This document shows, piece by piece, positions 32,772 to 42,160 of a stretch of DNA of 64,000 nucleotides. The translations under genes were made by a program, and so were the position numbers. The notes beneath the pieces were generated by a model. That model searched no databases. It was not told the DNA's origin and saw only the letters and a program-made list of their open reading frames with translations. The stretch is from an uncultured Pelagibacteraceae bacterium (GTDB lineage Bacteria; Pseudomonadota; Alphaproteobacteria; Pelagibacterales; Pelagibacteraceae), in NCBI GenBank assembly GCA_902565935.1, contig CACFGT010000005.1:1-64000 (forward strand), in the 5' to 3' direction. Positions within the stretch are counted from its first letter, which is position 1. Each line of letters opens with the position of its first letter.

Positions 32772-34025
32772 ATGAGCTCAGAAACAAAACAGATTTTAAC
32801 TACAGACGGAATACCCTTAGAGGTTAGTCTTAAAAAAGCAGAAAGAAAGAATAAGATCAAAGCTTTCTTGCTTGTTGCTCCTTTATTATTTTTCTTAATA
32901 ATTACGTATGTCTTTCCAATAGGGGATATGTTGTTCAGAAGTGTTGATGATAAAATGGTAACTCAAATGCTTCCAAAAACTTTTAAAGCAATGGAAACCT
33001 GGGATGGTCAAGAGTTACCTGAGGAAGAGGTTTTTGCAGCTTTTCATGAAGATTTTATTAAATTAGTTGAAGATAAACGTGAAGGTAAATTATCTACTCA
33101 GTTAAATTATACAAAAAATGGATTTAAAAGTATTATTAAAAAATTAAGAAGAAAATCAAAATCATTTGAAGAAGGAAACTATAAGGAACAAATAATGTCA
33201 GTTCATAAAAGATGGGCTGATGTTGAGTACTGGAGAGCAATCAAAAGAAGAGCCCCTGAATTTACAAGTCAAAAATATCTAAAAGGAATGGATATGTATG
33301 TAAATGAAGAGGGAAAAATAGTAAGTGTTGAGGAGGACAGAAGAATTCATAGAGTGTTGTGGTTAAGGACTTTGGAAATTGCATTTTTTGTAACGGTCTT
33401 TTGTTTTTTGATGGCTTATCCAATAGCTCATTTGTTAGCTACTCTGCCAATGAAATATAGTAACTTATTAATGATCTGCGTACTGCTCCCGTTTTGGACT
33501 TCATTACTTGTAAGAACTGCCAGTTGGATGATTTTGTTACAACAACAAGGTATCGTAAATGATTTCTTTGTTGGAATAGGATTAGTAGCAGATGATAATA
33601 GGCCTGAGATGATGTACAACAAGACAGGAAGTTACGTAGCAATGACACAAATCTTGCTGCCATTCATGGTGCTGCCATTATACAGTGTAATGAAAACTAT
33701 CTCACCAAGCTTAATGAGAGCTGGAAAATCATTAGGTGGAACACCATTTGTAGCATTTTGGAAGGTTTACTTCCCACTAACAATCCCTGGAATAGGCGCA
33801 GGTTGCTTACTAGTATTCATTTTAGCGATTGGTTATTACATTACACCAGCCTTAGTTGGTGGTGCATCTGGGACTTTAATTAGTAACCAGATTGCCTTTC
33901 ACATGAAAAGCACCCTAGACTGGAGTTTTGCATCTGCAATGGGATTAATGTTGTTAAGTGGAGTGTTGGTGATTTATTGGCTTTATAACAAAATAGTAGG
34001 AATAGATAATATCAAGTTAGGATAA
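32772..34025 (+). CDS. potB: Spermidine/putrescine-type ABC permease (PotB-like) with large insert
   Basis: A permease of 417 residues, longer than the usual 280 or so. The first helix (about 31-52, FLLVAPLLFFLIITYVFPIG) is followed by a 145-residue charged, helical insert before the second helix near residue 200. The conserved core (PFWTSLLVRTASWMILLQQQG and the EAA-like segment SLMRAGKSLGGTPFVAFWKVYFPL) is intact. The insert should face the periplasm. Alphaproteobacterial PotB-type proteins with such loops exist, but its role is unknown. Confidence 0.9.
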   Translation: MSSETKQILTTDGIPLEVSLKKAERKNKIKAFLLVAPLLFFLIITYVFPIGDMLFRSVDDKMVTQMLPKTFKAMETWDGQELPEEEVFAAFHEDFIKLVEDKREGKLSTQLNYTKNGFKSIIKKLRRKSKSFEEGNYKEQIMSVHKRWADVEYWRAIKRRAPEFTSQKYLKGMDMYVNEEGKIVSVEEDRRIHRVLWLRTLEIAFFVTVFCFLMAYPIAHLLATLPMKYSNLLMICVLLPFWTSLLVRTASWMILLQQQGIVNDFFVGIGLVADDNRPEMMYNKTGSYVAMTQILLPFMVLPLYSVMKTISPSLMRAGKSLGGTPFVAFWKVYFPLTIPGIGAGCLLVFILAIGYYITPALVGGASGTLISNQIAFHMKSTLDWSFASAMGLMLLSGVLVIYWLYNKIVGIDNIKLG

Positions 34026-34030
34026 TTAGG

Positions 34031-34885
34031 ATGGCATTACCAAAATATACAGAACCACATTATAGAATTTGGCATTATATCTATTTAACAATTTGTGGTG
34101 CAGTTTTCTTTTTTCTTATTGCACCTTTATTTGTAATCTTTCCATTATCATTTAACGCGGAGGAATTTTTAAGTTTCTCTGATGGGATGAAAAGACTTGA
34201 TCCAGATGCTTTTTCTTTAAGATGGTATAAAGATATGATCTATGGAACTAAAAATCCTTGGGGATTAGCTGCTAAGAATAGTTTTATTATCGCAATTTTT
34301 GCAACAATAGGTTCAGTGATACTTGGAACTGTTGCTGCTCTTGGATTGAGTAGCAGACATATGCCATACAAAGGTTTGATAATGGCTGTTTTAATTTCAC
34401 CAATGATAGTACCTTTAATTATTTCAGGTGTTGCAATATTTTTCTTTATGGCAAAGGCTGGTTTGGCAGCAACCCATACAGGTATTGTTCTTGCTCATAT
34501 AATTTTAGGAACACCATTTGTTGTAATCACAGTTACAGCTACACTTTCAGGATTTGACCATAGTGTAACTAGAGCTGCTGCAAGTTTGGGTAGTGATCCA
34601 GTAAATACCTTTATGAAAATTACTTTACCACTAATTTTACCTGGAGTTATTTCAGGTGGATTATTTGCTTTTGTGACTTCATTTGACGAAGTTGTAGTTG
34701 TTTTATTTTTAGCAGGATTAGAAAATACAACTATTCCTATTCAAATGTGGACAGGTTTAAGAGAGCAATTAAGTCCAACAATTCTAGCTGTTGCGACTTG
34801 TTTAATTATACTATCAACATTAATATTAGTAACCGCTGAGCTTTTGAGAAGACGATCAGAGAGGCTTAGAGGAATTAATCGATAG
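34031..34885 (+). CDS. potC: Spermidine/putrescine-type ABC permease (PotC-like)
   Basis: The second permease, 284 residues, with six predicted helices. The EAA-like loop VTRAAASLGSDPVNTFMKITLPLILPG is conserved and marks the contact with the ATPase. It starts 5 bases after the PotB-like gene. The next gene, a FadN-type enzyme, follows after 12 bases and may be co-transcribed. Confidence 0.92.
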   Translation: MALPKYTEPHYRIWHYIYLTICGAVFFFLIAPLFVIFPLSFNAEEFLSFSDGMKRLDPDAFSLRWYKDMIYGTKNPWGLAAKNSFIIAIFATIGSVILGTVAALGLSSRHMPYKGLIMAVLISPMIVPLIISGVAIFFFMAKAGLAATHTGIVLAHIILGTPFVVITVTATLSGFDHSVTRAAASLGSDPVNTFMKITLPLILPGVISGGLFAFVTSFDEVVVVLFLAGLENTTIPIQMWTGLREQLSPTILAVATCLIILSTLILVTAELLRRRSERLRGINR

Positions 34886-34897
34886 TAAAATAATCAA

Positions 34898-37120
34898 ATG
34901 AAAATTAAGAATGTAGTAGTTATTGGATCAGGTACAATGGGTAGTGGTATAGCTGCACATCTCTGTAATGCCAATATCCCTGTCACGCTTTTAGATTTAA
35001 AAACTGAAATAAGTCAAAATGCTAGAGAACGAATTCATAAATCAAGACCGCCTTTATTAATTGATAAAACTAAAATTGATAATATTAAAGTTGGAAATAT
35101 ATCTGATGATTTCGATGTAGTTAAAGATGCTGACTGGATTGTCGAGGCAGTGGTAGAGAGAATTGATATTAAACATCAAATTTATGATAGAATTTTTGAA
35201 AGTAGAAAAGATGGAGCAATAGTTTCATCAAACACTTCTTCAATCCCAATTAAAGTTTTATCTCAAAATTTAAATAAAGATCAAAAAAAAGATTTTTGCA
35301 TCACTCATTTTTTTAATCCTGTTAGATACATGGGTCTTCTAGAGATAGTTAAGAATGAAGACAATGATTTAAATAAAATAAATCAATTAAAAGAATTTTG
35401 TGAAGTTGAGTTAGGTAAAGGTGCAATTGTTTGTAATGATACACCAGGTTTTCTAGGAAATAGGGTAGGTGTGTATGCAATGCAAATTGCAATGACTGAA
35501 GCATTTAAGATGAAACTTTCTGTTGAGGAGGCAGATGCAATCTTTGGAAGACCTATGGGTATACCTAAAACAGGAGTTTTTGGATTATATGATTTGATTG
35601 GAATAGATTTAATGGCAGATGTTTTAAAAAGTTTTATTAAAGAACTTCCAAAATCTGATGAGTTCCATGAGGTTGCTAAAGAAATTCCTTTAGTTAAAAA
35701 ATTAATCGAAACTGGATATACTGGGAGAAAAGGCAAAGGCGGATTCTATAGAATGAAGAAGACTGATAGTGGAAAAATTATGGAAGCTATTAATCTTGAA
35801 ACTGGCGAGTATTCAACAAGTCAAAAAATAGATATTAAGTCTGATAAAGTAGATTTAAAGGCTTTAATTAATAGAAAAGATAAGTATGGAGACTATGCTT
35901 GGTCAGTACTATCCAAGATAATAAAGTATGCTTCATCTCTAGTTCCTGGGATTACCAAAGAATTTAATGACATAGACGAGGCAATGAGACTTGGATTTAA
36001 TTGGGCGAAAGGACCTTTTGAGATGTTAGAAGAAATTGGTGTTAAAAATTTCTTTGATAAAGTTGATGAATATAAAGGTAATAATTTTTTAGAAAATTTG
36101 TCGAATTCTAAAGATGAAAATTTTTATGGTGAAAGGCAAAAATATACATCAATTGAAACTTTAGGTAAGATTAAGAAAACTGCCTCAAGTGTTGATGGCA
36201 ATAGTTCAGCTGCAATTTATAGATTTAATGATTTTAATATTGTTGAGTTTACGACTAAAGCTAATGCACTCGATTATGACTCAATGGATGCACTCAAGAA
36301 AGCAACTGATAAACCATTAATAATAATTAATGAAAGTATGCAATTTTCTGCTGGTGTTAACCTGACTTATACAATGGAATTTGCAAATAAAAATGATTTT
36401 AAATCGATAGAAAAATTTATTAAATATTTTCAAGAAACTTGCAAACATCTAAAGTATTCTAAATACCCAGTTATATCTGCTCCATCAGGTTTAACTTTGG
36501 GTGGAGGTTTTGAAGTTTTAGTACAAAGTAATTTCGTAGCCTCACATACAAATATTGTGATCGGATTAGTAGAAACTATTGTTGGATTAATTCCAGCTGG
36601 AGGCGGATGTAAAGAAATGCTAGCTAGATGGTTGAATACTGAAGAGGCTAAGAAAGATCCAAAATATGCACCTTTAAAAGTATTTGATATAATTGGCTAT
36701 GGTAGAACAGCTACGTCTCCAGTTGAGGCAGAACCTTTGAAATACTTATTACCTGAAAATAAAAGAATTATGAATAGAAATAGTTTGCTTGAAGTATCGA
36801 AAAAAATCTTAAATGAAAACAAGGACTTTAAAGCACCAAATGAGCTTACATTTAATTTACCGGGTAAGTCAGTTATTAATGATATGAACAAAATTTTAGA
36901 AAAACTTTACAATGATAAAGTTATATTGGATCATGGTTTGACTGTAGCAAAAGAATTAGCTCATGTATTAAGTGGTGGTGAAACTACAAAAGATAAAACT
37001 CTTACAGAGGATGATTTGTTTAAATTGGAACTTGATGCTTTTATGAGATTAATTGAGACCAAACAAACTCAAGATAGAATTAAACATACTCTTGCTACTG
37101 GTAAACCTTTAGTTAATTAA
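34898..37120 (+). CDS. 3-hydroxyacyl-CoA dehydrogenase / enoyl-CoA hydratase, FadN-type
   Basis: A 740-residue bifunctional beta-oxidation type enzyme. The NAD-binding domain comes first (VIGSGTMGSGIAAHLCNANIPV), then the dehydrogenase C-terminal domains (about 185-400, with NDTPGFLGNRVG and GRKGKGGFY), and the crotonase-like part last (about 440-620, with LGGGFEVLVQSNF). This is the reverse of FadB/FadJ and matches FadN/YusL proteins. Its neighbours suggest that it processes a CoA-linked intermediate from imported amines or amino acids rather than long fatty acids; that is inference. Its end overlaps the convergent cyclophilin gene by 8 bases. Confidence 0.88.
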   Translation: MKIKNVVVIGSGTMGSGIAAHLCNANIPVTLLDLKTEISQNARERIHKSRPPLLIDKTKIDNIKVGNISDDFDVVKDADWIVEAVVERIDIKHQIYDRIFESRKDGAIVSSNTSSIPIKVLSQNLNKDQKKDFCITHFFNPVRYMGLLEIVKNEDNDLNKINQLKEFCEVELGKGAIVCNDTPGFLGNRVGVYAMQIAMTEAFKMKLSVEEADAIFGRPMGIPKTGVFGLYDLIGIDLMADVLKSFIKELPKSDEFHEVAKEIPLVKKLIETGYTGRKGKGGFYRMKKTDSGKIMEAINLETGEYSTSQKIDIKSDKVDLKALINRKDKYGDYAWSVLSKIIKYASSLVPGITKEFNDIDEAMRLGFNWAKGPFEMLEEIGVKNFFDKVDEYKGNNFLENLSNSKDENFYGERQKYTSIETLGKIKKTASSVDGNSSAAIYRFNDFNIVEFTTKANALDYDSMDALKKATDKPLIIINESMQFSAGVNLTYTMEFANKNDFKSIEKFIKYFQETCKHLKYSKYPVISAPSGLTLGGGFEVLVQSNFVASHTNIVIGLVETIVGLIPAGGGCKEMLARWLNTEEAKKDPKYAPLKVFDIIGYGRTATSPVEAEPLKYLLPENKRIMNRNSLLEVSKKILNENKDFKAPNELTFNLPGKSVINDMNKILEKLYNDKVILDHGLTVAKELAHVLSGGETTKDKTLTEDDLFKLELDAFMRLIETKQTQDRIKHTLATGKPLVN

Positions 37121-37757
37121 ACAATCTAAGAGTATTTATAAAGTCAGGCCTTAAAACATATTCAGATTTATTTAAGTGTTTAATTTTTTTTAAAGCCTCT
37201 AAGCCAAATATTACTTTTCCAATGGGTGTGTATTCTCCTTCATACAAAGGTTCATCCTGAAGAATTATAAAAAATTGGCTGTCTTCAGTATCATATTTTA
37301 AAGATCTAGCTAATCCAACACTTCCTTTGGTGTAGTTAAAATCTTTATCAACTTCAGATTTGATTGTACCTAAACCAGATTTTCCAGTTCCAATTTTTCC
37401 ATAATCAATGTTTCCTTTTTTTCCAAATTCTACATCACCAGCTTGTACAAGTTTATCTTTAATGACTCTATGAAATGCTACATCATCATAGGCATAAGAT
37501 TTAATTAATGTTTTAAATCTTTCTACTCCATTTGGAGATATTTCTGGATATAATTCTATAATTACATTTCCACATTCAACGTTTAGAATTGCTATGTTAT
37601 TTGGATTTTTAAAATTAATTTTATTTGGGTCATAATTTTTAACAAACAAACATTTATTTTTAAGCAAAACAAAAGAAGTAATTGAAAATAAACCTAAAAT
37701 TAGAACAAATAAAAATATTATTTTTTCAGATTTTGAAGGTTTTATCTTTTCAATCAT
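37113..37757 (-). CDS. Membrane-anchored cyclophilin-type peptidyl-prolyl isomerase
   Basis: A 214-residue protein with one N-terminal helix (about 16-34) that anchors or exports it and a cyclophilin domain from about residue 48. FHRVIKDKLVQAGD and the GSVGLARS/SQFFIIL segments match bacterial cyclophilins. It should act on protein folding in the periplasm. It overlaps the HExxH-protein gene by 4 bases, so the two are translationally coupled. Confidence 0.88.
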   Translation of the reverse strand: MIEKIKPSKSEKIIFLFVLILGLFSITSFVLLKNKCLFVKNYDPNKINFKNPNNIAILNVECGNVIIELYPEISPNGVERFKTLIKSYAYDDVAFHRVIKDKLVQAGDVEFGKKGNIDYGKIGTGKSGLGTIKSEVDKDFNYTKGSVGLARSLKYDTEDSQFFIILQDEPLYEGEYTPIGKVIFGLEALKKIKHLNKSEYVLRPDFINTLRLFN

Positions 37758-38476
37758 AAAATAAAATTTTCATCAATTTTTAGGAGTCCTTTTTTGATGA
37801 ATTCAATTTTTTTTTGAAGAATAGGATCAACCGTTTCAGGTAAATTTCCATACATTAAATGAGAAAATACCTCAGCCATATCCTCAGATGCGGTAGATTG
37901 TGAATATTCAGTGATAAAACCAGCTGTTTTAGAATATGTTTCTAAATCTATTTTTTTAGTACATGTCGAACATTCTGCATAATTGAACTCTTTAGGATTA
38001 AAACTAGACCAAATTTGTTGGTTAAATATGTCTTTGAAACTATCATTTATTATGTGGAACACTTCATGATGTAACACTCTTTCAAAATATCTATCATTAA
38101 ATTTAATATCTACAATTAAAGTTTTCATTACGTTATCAGGTATCCCAGCAGTATTGATACCTGAGATCGATAAGTCTTCACACATAACAATGTATTTTAA
38201 ATTTATTTTTTTTAAAAAATTTTGAGAATATCTATTAAGATTTTTTTCAATAATCTTATATTTTTTATCTAGGTCTTGTTTTGATGATTTGAAACAATTG
38301 ATATTATTATCAACACCTATTGTAAATGCTTGTTTAGCATTCAAGTATCTTAATTTGTTTTCAGTTTTAAGATTATAAATCTCCAGGTTTGGAATTTTTA
38401 TTAATTCGTAAATTGTATCTGCTTGAGCTGAAGAAATTAAAAATAAATACAACAAAATGAGCTTTAATAATTTCAT
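37754..38476 (-). CDS. Secreted HExxH-motif putative zinc metallopeptidase
   Basis: A 240-residue exported protein with signal peptide MKLLKLILLYLFLISSAQA. The segment VLHHEVFHIINDSF contains an HEXXH motif (HEVFH), the usual zinc-binding signature of metallopeptidases. A later acidic stretch (SEDMAEVFSHLM) could give the third ligand. A CSTC pair may bind metal or form a disulphide. It is divergent from the agmatinase gene by about 54 bases and coupled to a cyclophilin, which suggests periplasmic protein handling. I do not recognise a named family. Confidence 0.75.
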   Translation of the reverse strand: MKLLKLILLYLFLISSAQADTIYELIKIPNLEIYNLKTENKLRYLNAKQAFTIGVDNNINCFKSSKQDLDKKYKIIEKNLNRYSQNFLKKINLKYIVMCEDLSISGINTAGIPDNVMKTLIVDIKFNDRYFERVLHHEVFHIINDSFKDIFNQQIWSSFNPKEFNYAECSTCTKKIDLETYSKTAGFITEYSQSTASEDMAEVFSHLMYGNLPETVDPILQKKIEFIKKGLLKIDENFIL

Positions 38477-38530
38477 AATTAGTATTATTGAAGATATTCC
38501 AATTTGTTAGAATGTGATAGAGTTTTTGTG

Positions 38531-39490
38531 ATGAAAAAAAAAAGAAGCAAAGAACCCATTCAACCAGTAAGTGGTACCAAGGTTCCAAGATTTGCTGGCC
38601 CATCAACTTTTGCTAGACTACCAGAATTAAGAGATGTTGAATACTGTGATGTTGCAATTGTGGGAATACCATTTGATGCAGGCACGAGTTATAGACCTGG
38701 AGCAAGATTTGGTCCACAAAGTATTAGACAAGCTTCAAGACATTTAAGAACAAATTATCATCCAAATTATGATGTTGAACCTTTTAAAGTTCAACAAGTT
38801 GCTGATGCGGGTGATATTACTTGCAATCCATTTAATATAGATGAAGCAATTAAGCAAATTGAGGAGGGAGCCTTGGATCTTCTTAAAAAAACTGGTGGTA
38901 TAATTAGCTTAGGTGGAGATCATACAATTGCTTTTCCTTTATTAAAAGCAGTAAATAAAATTAATAATGGTCCTGTTGCTTTAGTACATTTTGATGCACA
39001 TCTTGATACTTGGGATACTTATTTCGGTGCACCTTACACTCACGGAACTCCTTTTAGAAGAGCAAGAGAAGAAAATTTATTTATGGACGATGCCTCAATG
39101 CATGTCGGTATTAGAGGGCCTCTGTATAGTAGAAATGATATTAAAAATGATGAAAGTTTTGGATTTAAAATAATTCATTGTGATGAGTTTCAAACTGAAG
39201 GCACAAATAAAATTGCTGAAAGGATAAAAAAAAGAGTAGGAGATAATCCATTATACTTATCAATTGATATTGATGTTTTAGATCCTGCTTTTGCACCTGG
39301 CACTGGTACACCTGAAATAGCTGGCATGACTACGAGAGAAATGGTTAATGTCATTAGAGGTTTATCAGGTATGAATTTAATCTCTGCAGATGTTGTTGAA
39401 GTATCACCTGCTTATGATCATGCCGAGGTAACATCACTCGCGGCTGCTACTATAGTTTATGAATTAACAAATCTATTTGCAAAAAAATAA
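38531..39490 (+). CDS. speB: Agmatinase/ureohydrolase-family enzyme
   Basis: A Mn-dependent ureohydrolase of 319 residues from the ATG at 38531; the TTG at 38504 in the track is not needed. Metal-binding motifs SLGGDHTIAFP, HFDAHLDTWD and SIDIDVLDPAFAPGTGTPE are complete. Agmatine is hydrolysed to putrescine and urea by SpeB, but close relatives act on guanidinobutyrate, guanidinopropionate or guanidine, so the substrate is open. The aldehyde dehydrogenase gene follows by 20 bases, which suits degradation of a guanidino or amino aldehyde. Confidence 0.9.
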   Translation: MKKKRSKEPIQPVSGTKVPRFAGPSTFARLPELRDVEYCDVAIVGIPFDAGTSYRPGARFGPQSIRQASRHLRTNYHPNYDVEPFKVQQVADAGDITCNPFNIDEAIKQIEEGALDLLKKTGGIISLGGDHTIAFPLLKAVNKINNGPVALVHFDAHLDTWDTYFGAPYTHGTPFRRAREENLFMDDASMHVGIRGPLYSRNDIKNDESFGFKIIHCDEFQTEGTNKIAERIKKRVGDNPLYLSIDIDVLDPAFAPGTGTPEIAGMTTREMVNVIRGLSGMNLISADVVEVSPAYDHAEVTSLAAATIVYELTNLFAKK

Positions 39491-39510
39491 AGAAAGGTTA
39501 GTAATCTTAA

Positions 39511-40944
39511 ATGGAAAATAAAAAAAACTTTTATATCAATGGTAAATGGGTAACTCCAAAAAGCAAAGAAGAGATTAAAGTAATTGATCCAGCGACTGAA
39601 GAAAATTGTGCTGTTATAACATTGGGTAATAAAGATGATGTAAATGATGCTGTTAATGCTGCTAAAAATGCTTACAGTTCTTGGGCATTTTCATCAAAAG
39701 ATGAAAGGATAAAATTATTAGAAAAACTTTACGAGAATTATAAAAAAAGATGGGCTGATATTGCAAGTGCGATCACTACAGAAATGGGAGCACCAAAAGA
39801 TTTTGCAACGAAACTTCAAGCTGGCACAGGTGCTGCCCATTTAAAATCATTTATAAGATATTTAAAAAATTTCGAATTTGAAAAACCACTAGGAGAACAT
39901 GCGCCTAATCAAAGACTTATTTATGAACCTAAAGGTGTATGTGCACTAATCACCCCATGGAATTGGCCAATGAACCAGGTTTGTTTAAAAGTAATGCCTG
40001 CAATAGCATCTGGTTGTACTATGGTTTTAAAACCATCTGAATTAGCACCATTATCATCAATGATACTAGCTGAACTTATTGATGAGACTAAAGTACCAGC
40101 AGGTGTATTTAATTTAGTTAATGGTGACGGGGCAACAACAGGGGATGCATTAACAAGTCATCCTGATGTAAATATGATTTCATTTACTGGATCAACTAGA
40201 GCAGGAGCATTAATTTCTCAAAATGCTGCCAAAGATTTTAAAAGAGTCAGTTTAGAGTTAGGTGGTAAAGGTGCAAATATAATATTTAAAGATGCTGACC
40301 CAGATGCAATAGAAAGAGGTGCTTTAAGATGTTTTCGAAATTCAGGTCAGTCATGTAATGCACCTACAAGAATGTTAGTTGAAAAATCAATGTATAAAGA
40401 TGCAGTTGAAAGATTAAAGAAGTACACAGAAAATTTTGAGGTTGGTGATCCAAAAAAAGAGGGAGAGCATATAGGCCCAGTTATTTCTGAAACTCAATAT
40501 AACAAGATACAAACTTTAATTAAGAAGGGTATTGATGAGGGAGCTAAATTAGTAGCTGGAGGACCAGGCAAGCCAGATGGATTAGAAAAAGGTTATTTTG
40601 TAAAGCCGACTGTATTTGCTGATGTTAATAACAAAATGGAAATAGCAAGAACAGAAATATTTGGTCCAGTTTTATCCGTAATGCCTTTTGAAACGGAGGA
40701 AGAAGCTATTGAAATTGCAAACGATACTCCCTATGGATTAACTAACTATATTCAAACCAAAGATAAAGAAAAAGTAAAGAGAGTTGCTAGAAAACTTAGA
40801 TCGGGAATGGTTGATGTTAATGGTGCTGGTATTGCTGTTGATGCACCTTTTGGTGGATTTAAACATTCGGGGATTGGTAGAGAAGCTGGCGAACATGGTC
40901 TAGAAGAGTTTCTAGAGGTTAAATCTGTAGGTGGATGGAGTTAA
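39511..40944 (+). CDS. NAD(P)-dependent aldehyde dehydrogenase
   Basis: A 477-residue ALDH superfamily enzyme. The NAD-binding FTGSTRAGALIS, catalytic Glu in VSLELGGKGANI and catalytic Cys in NSGQSCNAPTR are all present, and the C-terminal GGFKHSGIGREAG is typical. With the preceding ureohydrolase and the PotABCD-like importer it is likely to oxidise an amine-derived aldehyde such as 4-aminobutyraldehyde or 4-guanidinobutyraldehyde. This assignment is inferred from neighbours. It is convergent with argE, overlapping by 4 bases. Confidence 0.88.
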   Translation: MENKKNFYINGKWVTPKSKEEIKVIDPATEENCAVITLGNKDDVNDAVNAAKNAYSSWAFSSKDERIKLLEKLYENYKKRWADIASAITTEMGAPKDFATKLQAGTGAAHLKSFIRYLKNFEFEKPLGEHAPNQRLIYEPKGVCALITPWNWPMNQVCLKVMPAIASGCTMVLKPSELAPLSSMILAELIDETKVPAGVFNLVNGDGATTGDALTSHPDVNMISFTGSTRAGALISQNAAKDFKRVSLELGGKGANIIFKDADPDAIERGALRCFRNSGQSCNAPTRMLVEKSMYKDAVERLKKYTENFEVGDPKKEGEHIGPVISETQYNKIQTLIKKGIDEGAKLVAGGPGKPDGLEKGYFVKPTVFADVNNKMEIARTEIFGPVLSVMPFETEEEAIEIANDTPYGLTNYIQTKDKEKVKRVARKLRSGMVDVNGAGIAVDAPFGGFKHSGIGREAGEHGLEEFLEVKSVGGWS

Positions 40945-42131
40945 TTAAGAGTAGATTTTTTCTTAATTCCTTCAAGAAATTTTAAACATTTTTTAAGTTC
41001 ATTAAGTTCAATGAACTCATCAACTTTGTGAGCTTGTTCAATAGAGCCTGGGCCACAAACAACTGTACTGATCCCAATTTCTTGAAACAATCCAGCTTCA
41101 GTTCCAAAAGATACTACTTCTCTAGAATTATCACCGGTCAAACTTGAGACTAATTCACATGCTTCTGAATTATCTACACGATCGAAACCTGTAACTTCAC
41201 CTATTATCTTCTTTATTATTTTTGAACTAGGAAAAACTTTTCTCATCTCTGGTAATAAAACTTCATTTGCATATTCATCTATTTTTTGATTTAGAAAGAC
41301 ACCATCTTCTTTGACAACCGGTCTTGTCTCCCATTCAACCCGACATTTGTCAGCTATTACATTGTGAGCTATACCTCCAAATATTCCTCCAACTTGTAAT
41401 GTTGAAAAAGGAGGATCAAATATTGAGTCCTTTGGAGCTCTTTTCTTTAATTCTTCCCTAAGCTCGATTAACTTATTTGCATATTTTGATGCAAATTCAA
41501 CGGCACTTACACCTTTGTGAGGCATCGAGCTATGTCCAGCTAATCCCTCAAAGTAAGTTGTATATTCATAACAACCTTTATGTGCATCTATGATTTTCAT
41601 TTTTGTAGGTTCACCCACAATACAAATTCCATCTTGAATATTTCTTTTTTTAAGTTCTTTAATTAATATTGGAGCACCCAAGCATGCTGTTTCTTCATCA
41701 AATGTAAAAGAAAAATGAATATCTCTATTTAAATCAACTTTAGAAAAAACTGGAGCAAACGCTAAAGTACATGCAATAAATCCCTTCATATCACAGGAAC
41801 CTCTTCCATAAAGTTTATCTTCTTTTATTATTGCTTTGAAAGGGTCTGTACTCCAACTCTTTGAAACAGGGACTGTATCAGTATGACCAGATAAAATTAT
41901 TGGTTTAACCCCATTTGATTTTTTTGCTTTTATTGTTGCAAAAAGATTTACTCTTTTTTTTTCATCATCATATGTTTTAAATGAAGTTGCACCTAAATCA
42001 TTTAGATATTTCTCACAATAATTAATTAAATCATTGTTATCCTCTCCAGAAATAGTTTTAAATCCAATTAAATCAGATAAAATCTTAATAGAATTTTCAT
42101 ATAATTTATCTAAATTTACTTCTGTACTCAT
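40941..42131 (-). CDS. argE: M20-family deacetylase, acetylornithine deacetylase (ArgE)-like
   Basis: A 396-residue zinc metallohydrolase. LSGHTDTVP, the metal-bridging Asp in GRGSCDMKGFIA and the catalytic Glu region TFDEETACLGAP are intact. Along its length it follows ArgE, which makes ornithine from N-acetylornithine. DoeB, a related deacetylase of ectoine breakdown, is an alternative worth noting because of the DoeA-like gene 11 kb away, but the ArgE reading is better supported. Confidence 0.85.
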   Translation of the reverse strand: MSTEVNLDKLYENSIKILSDLIGFKTISGEDNNDLINYCEKYLNDLGATSFKTYDDEKKRVNLFATIKAKKSNGVKPIILSGHTDTVPVSKSWSTDPFKAIIKEDKLYGRGSCDMKGFIACTLAFAPVFSKVDLNRDIHFSFTFDEETACLGAPILIKELKKRNIQDGICIVGEPTKMKIIDAHKGCYEYTTYFEGLAGHSSMPHKGVSAVEFASKYANKLIELREELKKRAPKDSIFDPPFSTLQVGGIFGGIAHNVIADKCRVEWETRPVVKEDGVFLNQKIDEYANEVLLPEMRKVFPSSKIIKKIIGEVTGFDRVDNSEACELVSSLTGDNSREVVSFGTEAGLFQEIGISTVVCGPGSIEQAHKVDEFIELNELKKCLKFLEGIKKKSTLN

Positions 42132-42160
42132 TAGTAATAATTAATATAAATATCTCATTT

